Shown: positions 37,196 to 45,947, numbered from the stretch's first letter. The stretch: DNA of 64,000 nucleotides from GCA-2683135 sp964507445 (GCA_964507445.1 CAZDQF010000006.1:62001-126000), one strand, 5' to 3'. Numbers and translations: made by a program. The notes: a model not told the origin generated them from the letters alone.

Positions 37196-37735
37196 TCACC
37201 GCCCCTCGTCGACCAGGAGCTCTGTCGGCACACGAACCCGGGCTCCGGCCTTGAGGCCGTGCCGCTCAAACCACCCGCCCGGCATCTCGAGGATGTACCG
37301 CACCGGCCCAGGCGACGACGCCCGCGGCATGGTGCCATCCGTCTCATCGGGACGAGGCGCGGGCAGCGTGTCAATTCTCGTCACACGCAGGTCGTCCGAG
37401 AGCCAGGCGATGTCGAGGGCCATGACGCAACCCTTCATCCAAAAGCCGCGATCCTGCTTGGGCCCGGCATACACGAACAACATGCCTTCGTCCGCCGCGA
37501 GCCTGACGCCCGTCAATCCCCGGTAGTGCTGCTCCCGGGTGGAGGCGACTCGCACGCGGATCGAGACACCCTCCACGTTGCCAGGCCAGCGTCGAACCCC
37601 GTCCTCGCTGACCCTGGGGGCCGGATGGGAGCCCACCCCCTTACCCGTCCGAGGCTCGGGAGACGGTTCATGGGGCACGGAGGCGCAAGCTCCGAGCAAC
37701 CAGAGCCCGGATGCGAGAAGTACGATTCGTCTCAC
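37196..37735 (-). CDS. DUF192 family lipoprotein
   Basis: 179 residues, GTG start overlapping the previous stop as GTGA. It has a lipoprotein signal with lipobox LLGAC (Cys17) and a Pro-rich linker, then the DUF192 domain: VRVASTREQHYRGLTGV, GMLFVYAGPKQDRGFWMKGC, ALDIAWLSDDLRVTRI, and YILEMPGGWFERHGLKAG. The function of DUF192 is unknown; members are usually small exported proteins. Three bases separate it from the S41 protease. Confidence 0.88.
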   Translation of the reverse strand: MRRIVLLASGLWLLGACASVPHEPSPEPRTGKGVGSHPAPRVSEDGVRRWPGNVEGVSIRVRVASTREQHYRGLTGVRLAADEGMLFVYAGPKQDRGFWMKGCVMALDIAWLSDDLRVTRIDTLPAPRPDETDGTMPRASSPGPVRYILEMPGGWFERHGLKAGARVRVPTELLVDEGR

Positions 37736-38376
37736 CTGATCTCCTCCGGTTGAAAGTACGCACGTACGGCTCCCGCCGGGAAGGGCGCCCTCACACCAGG
37801 GACATCAGACGCCAGCAGCACCGTAGAGCGTCGTCCCAGTCTACGCTCCAGCCACCAGAACAGATCCGCCAACGCACGTCGCCTCTCAGGAGGCATCCTG
37901 GCCGCCCGCGGCACCAACACATGTAACGCCGAGCTCCCCGCAGCAGCTGGGACCCACGAAGGCACGCCGCGCCGCCCGCGACGCAGTCGCTCCGTCGCGA
38001 GCACCACACCGTCTTCGCCCACCACCAGATGCCAGGGGGGGCCCTCTTCTCCTGCGTCCGTCGGTGGATCTCCGGCGAGGGGATGGACCATGACCGTACG
38101 GAGCTTGGTCGGCCACGGATCGCCGACCAGCTCTGCGTCGAACCGCTCACGCACCTCTGCCCTCCTGGCCTCCTCCCGCTCCGCATCGGTCGTAGACCGG
38201 ACATGATGGAAACGTGGATCGCGCCCCAGGCCAGCGACATCCAGGGGTCGCCCGACCACCGGCGCGTCCGCCCCCAATCCGGGGAGCGGCTGCCTGTCTG
38301 CGCCCGCGAACAGGGCCACTCCGAGCAACACCAGGATCACCCCGCACAGGGCGGCCGCTCGCTGGGCGTCACTCAA
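37732..38376 (-). CDS. Uncharacterised single-pass membrane protein
   Basis: About 214 residues. TTG at 38376 overlaps the maf stop by eight bases; the alternative is an internal GTG near 38344. One hydrophobic helix (LCGVILVLLGVALFAG) near the N-terminus is followed by an Arg-rich hydrophilic region (TDAEREEARRAEVRERFDAE) and a C-terminal domain with HVLVPRAARMPPERRRALAD and STVLLASDVPGV. I do not recognise a family. Tight spacing on both sides argues that it is expressed with maf and the DUF192 lipoprotein. Confidence 0.6.
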   Translation of the reverse strand: MSDAQRAAALCGVILVLLGVALFAGADRQPLPGLGADAPVVGRPLDVAGLGRDPRFHHVRSTTDAEREEARRAEVRERFDAELVGDPWPTKLRTVMVHPLAGDPPTDAGEEGPPWHLVVGEDGVVLATERLRRGRRGVPSWVPAAAGSSALHVLVPRAARMPPERRRALADLFWWLERRLGRRSTVLLASDVPGVRAPFPAGAVRAYFQPEEIR

Positions 38377-38938
38377 CCCCGGCCTCCTGGAGCATCCGAT
38401 CCAGCAACTCCATGGGGAGACCGACGACATTGGTGTAGGAGCCGTCGATCCTCTCTACGAACCGGTCCCCCGTTTCCTGGATGGCGTAGGCTCCGGCCTT
38501 CCCGTCGCTCTCTCCCGAGTCAACGTAGGCGTCCACCTCCGCCGGGTCCATGGGGCGCATGACGATCTCCGTCACTCCCGCCTCCACGATTCTCGCTCCG
38601 GTACCCGCATCGCACAGGCACACCCCCGTGATCACCTCGTGACGGGTGCCCGAGAGACGGCCCAGCATGGCCCGAGCCTCGTCCCGGCTCGCCGGCTTGC
38701 CCAGGATGCGTCCACCAACGACGACGATGGTGTCCGCGCCCAGGACCCAGCCCGCGCTGAGAGTGGCCGCACCCGCCATGGCTTTGCGCTCCGCGAGACA
38801 CCGAGCGTAGGCCTCGGGAGGCAACTCCTCCTCCACCATCTCATCCACGTCCAGATCCAGCGACTCGAACGGACGGCCGGATTCTGCCAACAGTTCCCTG
38901 CGTCTCGGTGACTGAGAGGCGAGGTAGAGGCGACTCAT
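38369..38938 (-). CDS. maf: Maf-family nucleoside triphosphate pyrophosphatase
   Basis: 189 residues. Maf enzymes hydrolyse dTTP, UTP or modified nucleotides to monophosphates and have been linked to septum control. The signature LYLASQSPRRRELLAESG is at 4-21, with VLGADTIVVVGGRILGKP, RHEVITGVCL and the C-terminal AYAIQETGDRFVERIDGS. The ATG at 38938 overlaps the stop of the upstream Nth-like gene by four bases. An open frame joining this gene to that one through the N gap is an artefact of arbitrary gap length. Confidence 0.93.
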   Translation of the reverse strand: MSRLYLASQSPRRRELLAESGRPFESLDLDVDEMVEEELPPEAYARCLAERKAMAGAATLSAGWVLGADTIVVVGGRILGKPASRDEARAMLGRLSGTRHEVITGVCLCDAGTGARIVEAGVTEIVMRPMDPAEVDAYVDSGESDGKAGAYAIQETGDRFVERIDGSYTNVVGLPMELLDRMLQEAGVE

Positions 38939-40159
38939 CGCCGACGAGAACTCGACCTGCCGGAACGACCTCTGGTCACCTTCTTCTTCGCGGCCTTCTT
39001 GGCCACCTTCTTCTTCGCGGCCTTCTTGGCCACCTTCTTCTTCGCGGCCTTCTTGGTCACCTTCTTCTTCGCGGCCTTCTTGGCCACCTTCTTCTTCGCG
39101 GCCTTCTTGGCCNNNNNNNNNNNNNNNNNNNNNNNNNNNNNNNNNNNNNNNNNNNNNNNNNNNNNNNNNNNNNNNNNNNNNNNNNNNNNNNNNNNNNNNN
39201 NNNNNNNNNNNNGCCACCTTCTTCTTCGCGGCCTTCTTGGCCACCTTCTTCTTCGCGGCCTTCTTGGCCACCTTCTTCTTCGCGGCCTTCTTGGCCACCT
39301 TCTTCTTCGCGGCCTTTTTCGCTGCCGCCTTTTTCGCTGCCGCCTTCTCCTTCGCCGCGGCCTTTTTCGCTGCCGCCTTCTCCTTCGCCGCGGCCTTCTT
39401 CGCCGCAGCGCGCTCCTTGGCCGCCTGCTTGGCCGCCTGCTTGGCCGCCGCCTGCTTGGCCGCGGCGGCCGCTGCAATTCGCTTCTTGCTCTCCACCTTT
39501 CCCGTCGGGCACATCTTCAGCACAGGACAGTCCGGGCAGTCCGGGCTCCGCACGTGGCAGTGGGCCTCCAGCAACGAATACAGGCACCACTGAAGCGTGA
39601 GGACATCCTCCGCCTGATACATGCTGAGCAGCTTTGCGCGGGTCGCCGTGACCGTATTGGACTTGCCCTTGAGGACGCCGAGTCGTTGCAACATCCGCGG
39701 CAGGCCGCCTGTCACCAGGAGGGGCTGCTTCTCCGTCCCATGCAGGGACATCATGACGTGCAGGGCCAGGCTCTTGTCCTGGAGGTACGTCTGGAAGCGC
39801 TCCCGCTTCCTCGCCTCTGCGGCGCTCTTGCCGTCCTTCCGAAGAAAGTCCAGGTTCAGCTTGTTGAACCGGTTATAGACCGTGGTCAACAGTTCCTTGG
39901 CCTGCTCGGCCTTATCCTGGGCCTTCTTGGCGCCGAGAGGACGAAGCCACTTGGCCAACTCATAGGAAGAGGTGACGCGCACCTCGTTCCAGTCCACGTA
40001 CTCCGACTCCAGGCGCTGCATCGCGGTCCGCGCTTTCCGCATATCAGAGCGGTTGGCGAGGATCAGGAGCAGGATCTGCTCCAACGGACGCGGCTCGTCC
40101 AATTCGGCGGGACCGCCGAAGGACGCCTTCAAGGTATCGAGCAAGGTCTTCGCTGACAT
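38935..40159 (-). CDS. Endonuclease III-like (HhH-GPD) protein with histone-H1-like lysine tail, interrupted by gap
   Basis: The N-terminal 225 residues match the endonuclease III architecture: EQILLLILANRSDMRKARTA, a helical core, and the iron-sulfur loop C-x6-C-x2-C-x5-C (CHVRSPDCPDCPVLKMC). The usual catalytic Asp in the VDTHVxR motif is absent (LVTGGLPRMLQRLG), and the helix-hairpin-helix is degenerate, so glycosylase activity is doubtful. From about residue 230 the protein becomes an Ala/Lys tail, AAAKEK-type units passing into 9-residue AAKKKVAKK repeats like bacterial histone H1 tails; the 100-N gap hides its true length. After the gap the correct frame ends TRGRSGRSSSRRR. GGGAGGG precedes the ATG. 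Probably a DNA-bound protein. Confidence 0.72.
38975..39320. repeat. 27-base tandem repeat array spanning a 100-N gap
   Basis: The unit encodes AAKKKVAKK on the minus strand. About five units are visible before the gap (38975-39112) and four after it (39213-39320); a Thr replaces Ala in two units. Related shorter Ala/Lys units continue to about 39475. The assembler evidently failed on this array, and exactly 100 Ns usually means unknown size. Confidence 0.92.
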
Positions 40160-40194
40160 GGCACCCTCCCGCACACGGTGGATTCCCCGTTGAG

Positions 40195-40518
40195 TTAGCC
40201 GTTCTTGGCCTTGGCAGCCTTGCGCTTGGCTGCTCGCGCCCGGTTCCGGTCACGGTTGCGCGAGGTCTTCTTGTAGGCGACCCCAGACTCACGCAGGAAC
40301 GACGCCACCGTCTCTGAAGGGGTCGCGCCCTTGGCGATCCAGGCCTCCGCCTTCTCCTTGTCGAGCTTGACGCGCTGCCCGGTGGTCAACAGCGGATCGT
40401 AGTAGCCGAGATACTCCAGCGCGCGCCCGTCGCGACGAGTGCGGCTGTCGAACGCAGCGATGCGATAGAACGGTCGGTGCATCCTGCCGATGCGTGTCAG
40501 TCGAATCCTCACAGCCAT
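40195..40518 (-). CDS. rpsP: 30S ribosomal protein S16
   Basis: 107 residues. MAVRIRLTRIGRMHRPFYRI and EYLGYYDPL are standard for bS16, with the lysine-rich end ARAAKRKAAKAKNG. It assembles into the 30S body. The gene follows ffh as in many bacteria, but the rimM-trmD-rplS genes that usually come next are absent. Confidence 0.97.
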   Translation of the reverse strand: MAVRIRLTRIGRMHRPFYRIAAFDSRTRRDGRALEYLGYYDPLLTTGQRVKLDKEKAEAWIAKGATPSETVASFLRESGVAYKKTSRNRDRNRARAAKRKAAKAKNG

Positions 40519-40568
40519 GTGTCTCTTCTCCTTGAAGGTCCTTGGTACGTCGACCAGCCGCGCGCCGA

Positions 40569-42050
40569 TCAGCGCCTCTTCTTTCTCTTCTTACGAGCCT
40601 TTTCCTTGCGGGCCTTCCTCGCCTTCTCTCGCTGGACCTGCTGCTTGAACGCCTTCACCTGGCCCATGTCCATCGGGTTGACGCCCATGGCCTGCATGCG
40701 AGCGAGTTCGTCCTGCTTCCCCTTGCGGAGGCTCTTTGTCGGGTCCATGAGGTTGCCGAGGAACCCCATCTTCTTCATGGACTGCATCTGCTTCTTCATC
40801 ATCTTGAAGTTCTTCAGCAGTCCGTTGACCTGGTCCAGTGAGGCCCCCGCGCCGCAGGCGATTCGTTGTCGCCGCGACACGTTGAGGATCTCGGGGAACG
40901 TACGCTCCTTGAGGGTCATGGAGCGAATGATGGCCTGGTTTCGATCGAACTCACGCTCGTCGAAGTCCATGCCGGCCATCTGCTGACCCACACCCGGCAG
41001 CATCCCGAGCAGATCCTTCACGGGCCCCATGGAGCGCACCTTGACCAGCAGGTCGAGGAAGTCCTGCAGCGTGAAGGACCCGAGGAACATCTTCTCGGCC
41101 TGGGCCTGAGCCTCTTCCTCGTCGATGACCTCCTGGGCCTTCTCGACGAGGCTCACCACGTCCCCCATGCCGAGGATGCGCTCCGCCATCCTGTCCGGGT
41201 AGAAGGGATCGAGCTTGTCCAGCTTCTCTCCCATACCAACGAACTTGATGGGCTTGCCGGTCACCGCCTTGACGGAGAGCGCGGCGCCACCTCGGGCGTC
41301 GCCATCCAGCTTGGTGAGGATCACGCCGGTCAGCTCGAGCCGGTCGTTGAACGCCTTGGCGGAGTTGACGGCGTCCTGACCAGTCATGGCATCGCAGACC
41401 AGCAGCACTTCGTGCGGGTCCGTCCGCCGCGCGACCTCCGCGACCTCGCCCATCAACTCGTCGTCAACGTGGAGGCGACCCGCCGTATCCAGAATGACGA
41501 CGTCGATGGACTCTCTGCGGGCTCGATCAACAGCCGCAGCGCAGACCTCGGGCGGCGACTTCCCGGTCCCGGCGTGAACAGGAACGTCCAACTCCGCCCC
41601 CAGGACCTTCAATTGTTCCACCGCCGCGGGGCGCTGCAGGTCAGCGGCCACCAGCATCACGCGCTTGCCCGACTTCTTGAGATGATGAGCCAGCTTGCCG
41701 CAGGTGGTGGTCTTACCGGCGCCTTGCAGACCTGCCATCAAGACGACGGTGGGCGGAGAGGCCTGGAATTCCAACGGAGCCGCCTCCGGCCCCATGAGGT
41801 CCACCAGCTCGTCGCTGATGATCTTGATGATCATCTGCCCCGGGTCGACCCCGGAGATCACGTCCTCGCCGAGAGCGCGGGTCTTGACCGACTTGATGAA
41901 GTCTCGAGCGACTCCGAGGTTGACGTCGGCCTCCAGCAGGGCAAGCCGGACCTCGCGGAGCGCCTCCTTGACGTTGGCCTCCGTAAGACGGCCCTTTCCG
42001 CCAAGGTTGCGGATCAGATTCTGAAAGCCTGAACTGATCGACTCGAGCAT
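40569..42050 (-). CDS. ffh: Signal recognition particle GTPase Ffh
   Basis: 493 residues. N domain, then G domain with GLQGAGKTTTCGKLA, DTAGRLH, TKLDGDARGG and GEKLD, and the methionine-rich M domain (MMKKQMQSMKKMGFLGN) that binds 4.5S RNA and signal peptides. The tail is very basic (REKARKARKEKARKKRKK). It targets membrane and exported proteins co-translationally. Start of the long minus-strand run. Confidence 0.97.
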   Translation of the reverse strand: MLESISSGFQNLIRNLGGKGRLTEANVKEALREVRLALLEADVNLGVARDFIKSVKTRALGEDVISGVDPGQMIIKIISDELVDLMGPEAAPLEFQASPPTVVLMAGLQGAGKTTTCGKLAHHLKKSGKRVMLVAADLQRPAAVEQLKVLGAELDVPVHAGTGKSPPEVCAAAVDRARRESIDVVILDTAGRLHVDDELMGEVAEVARRTDPHEVLLVCDAMTGQDAVNSAKAFNDRLELTGVILTKLDGDARGGAALSVKAVTGKPIKFVGMGEKLDKLDPFYPDRMAERILGMGDVVSLVEKAQEVIDEEEAQAQAEKMFLGSFTLQDFLDLLVKVRSMGPVKDLLGMLPGVGQQMAGMDFDEREFDRNQAIIRSMTLKERTFPEILNVSRRQRIACGAGASLDQVNGLLKNFKMMKKQMQSMKKMGFLGNLMDPTKSLRKGKQDELARMQAMGVNPMDMGQVKAFKQQVQREKARKARKEKARKKRKKRR

Positions 42051-42368
42051 TGTCTTTGCCGGGGGCCCCGTTTCCGCCGGGGCGGCCGATGGGAACAGCT
42101 ACGATGGCCCGAACCCAAGCCCTTGCAGGACAGAATGTTAGCGCCACCCGGACCAACTCGGCCGTGGATGGGCGCCGGCTACTGTAACCCCGGGCCAGAG
42201 CCCCAACAACGACCTGAGGAACGGCCCCCTTTCGACCCGACCCCGGCCCTGAGCGATCCGCCATCTTGAAATGGCCGCAGGGCATCTCAAGATGGGGCGC
42301 TTCCGCCGCTTCCATCGCACCTGGAGGGCGGAGCGAGCTTTCAGAATCTAGTAGAGCGCGAGGGGTAC
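42051..42368. other. Intergenic region between divergent ffh and TPR/alpha-CTD genes
   Basis: 318 bases without a credible gene. It must hold promoters for both directions. I see no SRP RNA, tRNA or riboswitch signature. Its one clear element is the palindrome at 42261-42295. Confidence 0.5.
42261..42295. promoter_or_regulatory. 35-base imperfect palindrome, candidate operator
   Basis: CCATCTTGA (42261-42269) and TCAAGATGG (42287-42295) are perfect inverted copies, and the inner segments ATGGCC and GGGCAT continue the symmetry with one mismatch. It ends 73 bases before the TPR/alpha-CTD start. No T-run follows, so an operator is more likely than a terminator. Confidence 0.5.
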
Positions 42369-43727
42369 ATGACGGCAACCGACACCATCCCGGAAATCGA
42401 CGTCTGGAGTTGGACCAAGGAGAACTCACCGGCCGTGGGGGCTCTCCTCGACATCAAGCGAGCCGTTCTCGTTCATCCACCGCTACGCGGGGAGTTGGAG
42501 CGAGAGCTGGCTTCCGGATCGCACGACCCTCGTGTCGAGGGGCTCGCTCGCTGGATGCTCGCTCAGTACCACCGAGCGTGGGAGCTGCTGGAGCAGGTAG
42601 ACAGCCCCGACGGCGCGGTCTCCTTCGCGAGAGCGGAGTGCTGTCTGAAGGGGAGCGTCTCCAAGGACGAGCGCATTGCCATGCGCCGTCCGGATCTTGC
42701 GGCTGAGGACCTCGCCGGCCATCCGGCCCTGCAGTCCGAACCGAGGGTCTATGCCCTCTACCTTGACGCGCTGATCTTCGACCACGCTATCGAGAAGGCG
42801 GAGGCTGCGCTCGGGGAAGCCCCGCAGGAGATCAAGGACGGACCTGTGGGAGCCTACGTCCATGGCCGCTCAGCCGAGGCCGAGGGCGACTACCGAACCG
42901 CCAAGTCCCATTACCTCAAGGCGCTGGAGATGGACCCCGGACATCGTGGTTCCCTCCTGCGGTTGGCGTACCAGCACGACCTGGGCGGCGACGACGAAGA
43001 GGCCATGGAGTACTACAAGCGGCTGGCGGCCCTGCGCCCCATGGACGTGCACGCCATGCTGAACTACGGCGTCCTGCTGGAGGATCACTCCGAGTTCCAA
43101 GAAGCCGTGTCTCTGTACAAGGCGGTGCTGCGGGCGTTCCCGAATCACGCCCGCGCAAACGGCTACCTGAAGGACGCCGAGGCGTCCCTCAACATGCGCT
43201 TCGACGAGGACATTGAGCGTCGCCACGACAAACGAAACCAGCTCCTACGAATCCCCATCAGCGACTTCGAGTTGTCCGTCAGGGCCCGGAATTGTCTCTC
43301 CAAGATGGGCGTGGACTCCCTCGGTGATCTGGTCATGAAGACGGAGGCCGAGCTCCTCACCTACAAGAACTTCGGCGAGACCAGCTTGTCGGAGATCAAC
43401 GCGCTCCTGGAATCGAAGGGGCTGCGTCTCGGCATGGACCTGGAGCAGGACCCGATCCCCGAGGCCCCTCCGGCGCAGAGCAAGCCCATGCCGCCGGTGG
43501 AGGTCCCGCCGGGAGTGGACCCGTCGGTAATCACCAAGGTCCTCGCCGACCTGGATCTCTCCGTGAGGTGCCGCAAGGCCCTCGCCCAACTGAAGGCGGT
43601 CACCGTGGGCGATCTCATGCGCCACACTGAGAGCGACCTCCTGACCTTGAAGAACTTCGGCTCGACGTCGCTGAACGAGCTACTGTCGAGGCTTACGGAG
43701 TTCGGCGTCAGTCTGCGTCAGAGTTGA
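42369..43727 (+). CDS. TPR protein fused to two RNA polymerase alpha-CTD domains
   Basis: 452 residues. The first 160 form an unassigned helical region; TPR repeats run to about 275 (YRTAKSHYLKALEMDPGH, EEAMEYYKRLAALRPMD, EAVSLYKAVLRAFPNH). Two alpha-CTD modules follow: ISDFELSVRARNCLSKMG with YKNFGETSLSEI (about 293-358) and LADLDLSVRCRKALAQLK with LKNFGSTSLNEL (about 388-452). In RpoA this domain contacts UP elements and activators, but here it is detached from polymerase and doubled. The protein may tether regulators to DNA or compete with RpoA; similar proteins occur in Planctomycetes to my knowledge. GAGGGG precedes the ATG. Confidence 0.85.
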   Translation: MTATDTIPEIDVWSWTKENSPAVGALLDIKRAVLVHPPLRGELERELASGSHDPRVEGLARWMLAQYHRAWELLEQVDSPDGAVSFARAECCLKGSVSKDERIAMRRPDLAAEDLAGHPALQSEPRVYALYLDALIFDHAIEKAEAALGEAPQEIKDGPVGAYVHGRSAEAEGDYRTAKSHYLKALEMDPGHRGSLLRLAYQHDLGGDDEEAMEYYKRLAALRPMDVHAMLNYGVLLEDHSEFQEAVSLYKAVLRAFPNHARANGYLKDAEASLNMRFDEDIERRHDKRNQLLRIPISDFELSVRARNCLSKMGVDSLGDLVMKTEAELLTYKNFGETSLSEINALLESKGLRLGMDLEQDPIPEAPPAQSKPMPPVEVPPGVDPSVITKVLADLDLSVRCRKALAQLKAVTVGDLMRHTESDLLTLKNFGSTSLNELLSRLTEFGVSLRQS

Positions 43728-43779
43728 TCCGAGAGACCGCCGTGCGCCCGCGGCGCCGGCGACAACCCACGACGGTTCG

Positions 43780-44370
43780 ATGTACGACTACTTCCAGGGC
43801 CATGTGGTCGCAAAGACCCCCACCGCCGTCGTGCTGGAGGTCGCGGGGATCGGCTACAGGGCCGAGGTCAGCCTTCGCACCTCGGAACGCCTCCCCGCGG
43901 CGGGCTCCCCCGCCCGACTGTGGGGCTTCGTGAAGATGCACGAGGACAAGCCGCGGCTCTTCGGGTTCATCGACGAGGAAGAACGGGGCCTGTTTCTCGC
44001 CCTCCAGGGAGTGGCCGGGATCGGCCCCGCCCACGGCCTGGCGCTGCTCTCGGGCCACGAACCGGAGGAAATCTGGGCAAGGATCCGGGACGGCGACGCC
44101 AAGGGCCTGGCCCGCACCAAGGGGATCGGCCCCAAGATCGCCCAGCGGGTGTGCGTCGAGTTGAAGGACAAGGCCGACCGGGAGGTCGGCGTCGCCGCCA
44201 CGGCATCGCAGCCGGATGCCGGGCCTGAACTGAACGACGCCATCTCCGCGTTGCTGGTGTTGGGGTACACGGAACCTCAAGCGCGCAAGGCCGCTGCGGC
44301 GGCGGCAGAGGGCCTCCCACAGGACAGTCCCCTGGAAGACCTGGTACGGGAAGCGCTGCGAAGGGCGTAA
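43780..44370 (+). CDS. ruvA: Holliday junction branch-migration protein RuvA
   Basis: 196 residues. OB-fold N-terminus (MYDYFQGHVVAKTPTAVVLE), the first helix-hairpin-helix GVAGIGPAHGLALLSG, the second TKGIGPKIAQRVCVELKDK, and C-terminal domain III (ISALLVLGYTEPQARKAAAA) that contacts RuvB. It binds four-way junctions in recombination repair. ruvB and ruvC are not in the window. Confidence 0.93.
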   Translation: MYDYFQGHVVAKTPTAVVLEVAGIGYRAEVSLRTSERLPAAGSPARLWGFVKMHEDKPRLFGFIDEEERGLFLALQGVAGIGPAHGLALLSGHEPEEIWARIRDGDAKGLARTKGIGPKIAQRVCVELKDKADREVGVAATASQPDAGPELNDAISALLVLGYTEPQARKAAAAAAEGLPQDSPLEDLVREALRRA

Positions 44371-44385
44371 GAGGGATGAGCACCC

Positions 44386-44754
44386 ATGGGTGACTGGTGG
44401 AAGATGGTCTTCTGGGTCTGCAGCGGGGTGTCTTGCCTGCTCTTCATCCTGCAGTCCGTGTTCTGGACGGGCATGCGCATGAAGAAGCTGACCGTCCCGC
44501 GATGGACGACCCTCGCCCGCAGGCTACGGATCGTGTCTATCGGCCTGCTGAGCGTCGGCGCCCTCATCTGGCTGCTCGGAGGTGGAGGGCAGAGTCGCTA
44601 CGCCGCCACCTGGGCGCTCTTCGGCGGCGGCTTCAACGCCCTCATCGCCACCTTCCACCTGCTCACGGTGGCCTACCTCTCGGGCGGTCGAGCAGGCGGC
44701 CTGAGCAACACGCGGCCGTCACGGGACCGACGGAGCAACCAGGACCAGGGCTGA
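44386..44754 (+). CDS. Small membrane protein of unknown function
   Basis: 122 residues with three likely membrane helices (about 7-28, 48-66 and 76-98) and a short hydrophilic Arg/Asn-rich tail. It has the ruvA gene 15 bases upstream and a GAGGG ahead of the ATG. No family recognised; coding status rests on the hydrophobic pattern and spacing. Confidence 0.55.
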   Translation: MGDWWKMVFWVCSGVSCLLFILQSVFWTGMRMKKLTVPRWTTLARRLRIVSIGLLSVGALIWLLGGGGQSRYAATWALFGGGFNALIATFHLLTVAYLSGGRAGGLSNTRPSRDRRSNQDQG

Positions 44755-44767
44755 GCAGGCGAGTCGG

Positions 44768-45901
44768 TCAGCGGGCCAGACGACCGTGGCCACGCAGCAG
44801 CTCAAGCACCTTCTCTACCGGCAGCGCCTCACGTCGTCCCCGATGGCCATCTACCGGCGTGGCCAGAAACAGGGCGTTGAGCACGGCCTCCTCCGTCGCC
44901 TCTACGGTAGCGAGGAACAGCGGCGAGAGCCTCCGGTCCTCCAGAGGTACCCCGCGCAAGCCTCGCATGGAGGGAGCCGCGGAGAAGGCGATGGCGTAGT
45001 CCCCCGAGCCATGGCTCACCCAGGACCCGGTGCGAGCCAGTCCCAGGAACGTTCGGCGAGCCACCCGCTCCAGTTGCCGCGCGTCGAGGGGCGCATCGGT
45101 GGCGACGATGATCATGCAAGAGCCATCAGTCGCCTCCCTGGTCGGCAACCCGAACGGCATGCTCACGAGCTCGGCCCCCACCGGGATGCCGGCTACGGTG
45201 AGCGTCCCACCGAAGTTCGCCTGGACCAGGACGCCCACGGTGTACCCGCCCAGGCGCTCGGGCAGCCGCCTCGAGCTGGTACCTACGCCGCCCTTCCAGC
45301 CGAACGCGGAGGTCCCCGTCCCAGCGCCCACGGTCCCTTGTGGCACAGGCCCGCCCCGGGCGTCATCCAACGCCGCCCGGACATGCTCCGCGGAGACGTG
45401 AGGTCGTCGGATGTCGTGAAGGAAACCGTCGTTGGTCTCGCCGACCACGGCGTTCACCGAGCGGACCCGTTCGTTCCCAGGCTGCTCCAGGACCCAACGA
45501 GCCACCGCCTCCACCACGGTCCCCACGGACAGGGTGCTGGTAAGTCCGATGGGGGCCTCGATGGTGCCCAGCTCCTTCACCTGGCTGATCCCGGCGAGCT
45601 TGCCGAACCCGTTCATGACGACGATGGCGCCGGGCACCTTGTCCACGAACAGGTTGCCCGCGTGGGGTCGGACGACGGTGACCCCGGTGTTCACGGCCGG
45701 CGGTCGTTGGATCGTGCAATGGCCGACCTGCACCCCGCCCACGTCGGTGATGGCGTTGAGAGGACCGGGCTCCAAAAGCCCGAGCGGGACACCGCACTCT
45801 CGAGGTGACCGGCGAGGTCCAATGCCCTGAGATGGTCCACTTGTGGAATCGGGCCCGGAGTGCTGGCAGCCGCTTAGAACGAGACACGCCGCGAAGCCCA
45901 T
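44768..45901 (-). CDS. P1-family (DmpA-like) aminopeptidase lipoprotein
   Basis: 377 residues from the ATG at 45901, which opens a lipoprotein signal with lipobox VLSGC. The DmpA fold is clear: NAITDVGGVQVGHCTI, VVVRPHAGNL-like start region, GTVGAGTGTSAFGWKGGVGT and the autoprocessing/nucleophile segment TDGSCMIIVATDAPLDARQL. These Ntn-like hydrolases self-cleave before the Ser to become active N-terminal aminopeptidases. The lipid anchor suggests action at the envelope. Last gene of the Gld/DUF4340 run; the frame start overlaps the DUF4340 region only if a longer start is used. Confidence 0.88.
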   Translation of the reverse strand: MGFAACLVLSGCQHSGPDSTSGPSQGIGPRRSPRECGVPLGLLEPGPLNAITDVGGVQVGHCTIQRPPAVNTGVTVVRPHAGNLFVDKVPGAIVVMNGFGKLAGISQVKELGTIEAPIGLTSTLSVGTVVEAVARWVLEQPGNERVRSVNAVVGETNDGFLHDIRRPHVSAEHVRAALDDARGGPVPQGTVGAGTGTSAFGWKGGVGTSSRRLPERLGGYTVGVLVQANFGGTLTVAGIPVGAELVSMPFGLPTREATDGSCMIIVATDAPLDARQLERVARRTFLGLARTGSWVSHGSGDYAIAFSAAPSMRGLRGVPLEDRRLSPLFLATVEATEEAVLNALFLATPVDGHRGRREALPVEKVLELLRGHGRLAR

Positions 45902-45947
45902 GGCCACGCGGCGCGCGCTCAACCCCAGGAGACAAGCGAACCAAGCC

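Noticed and set aside
38975..39320. Short direct repeats that could suggest a CRISPR array
   Set aside because: Units are 27 bases back to back with no spacers and encode AAKKKVAKK, so they are coding repeats.
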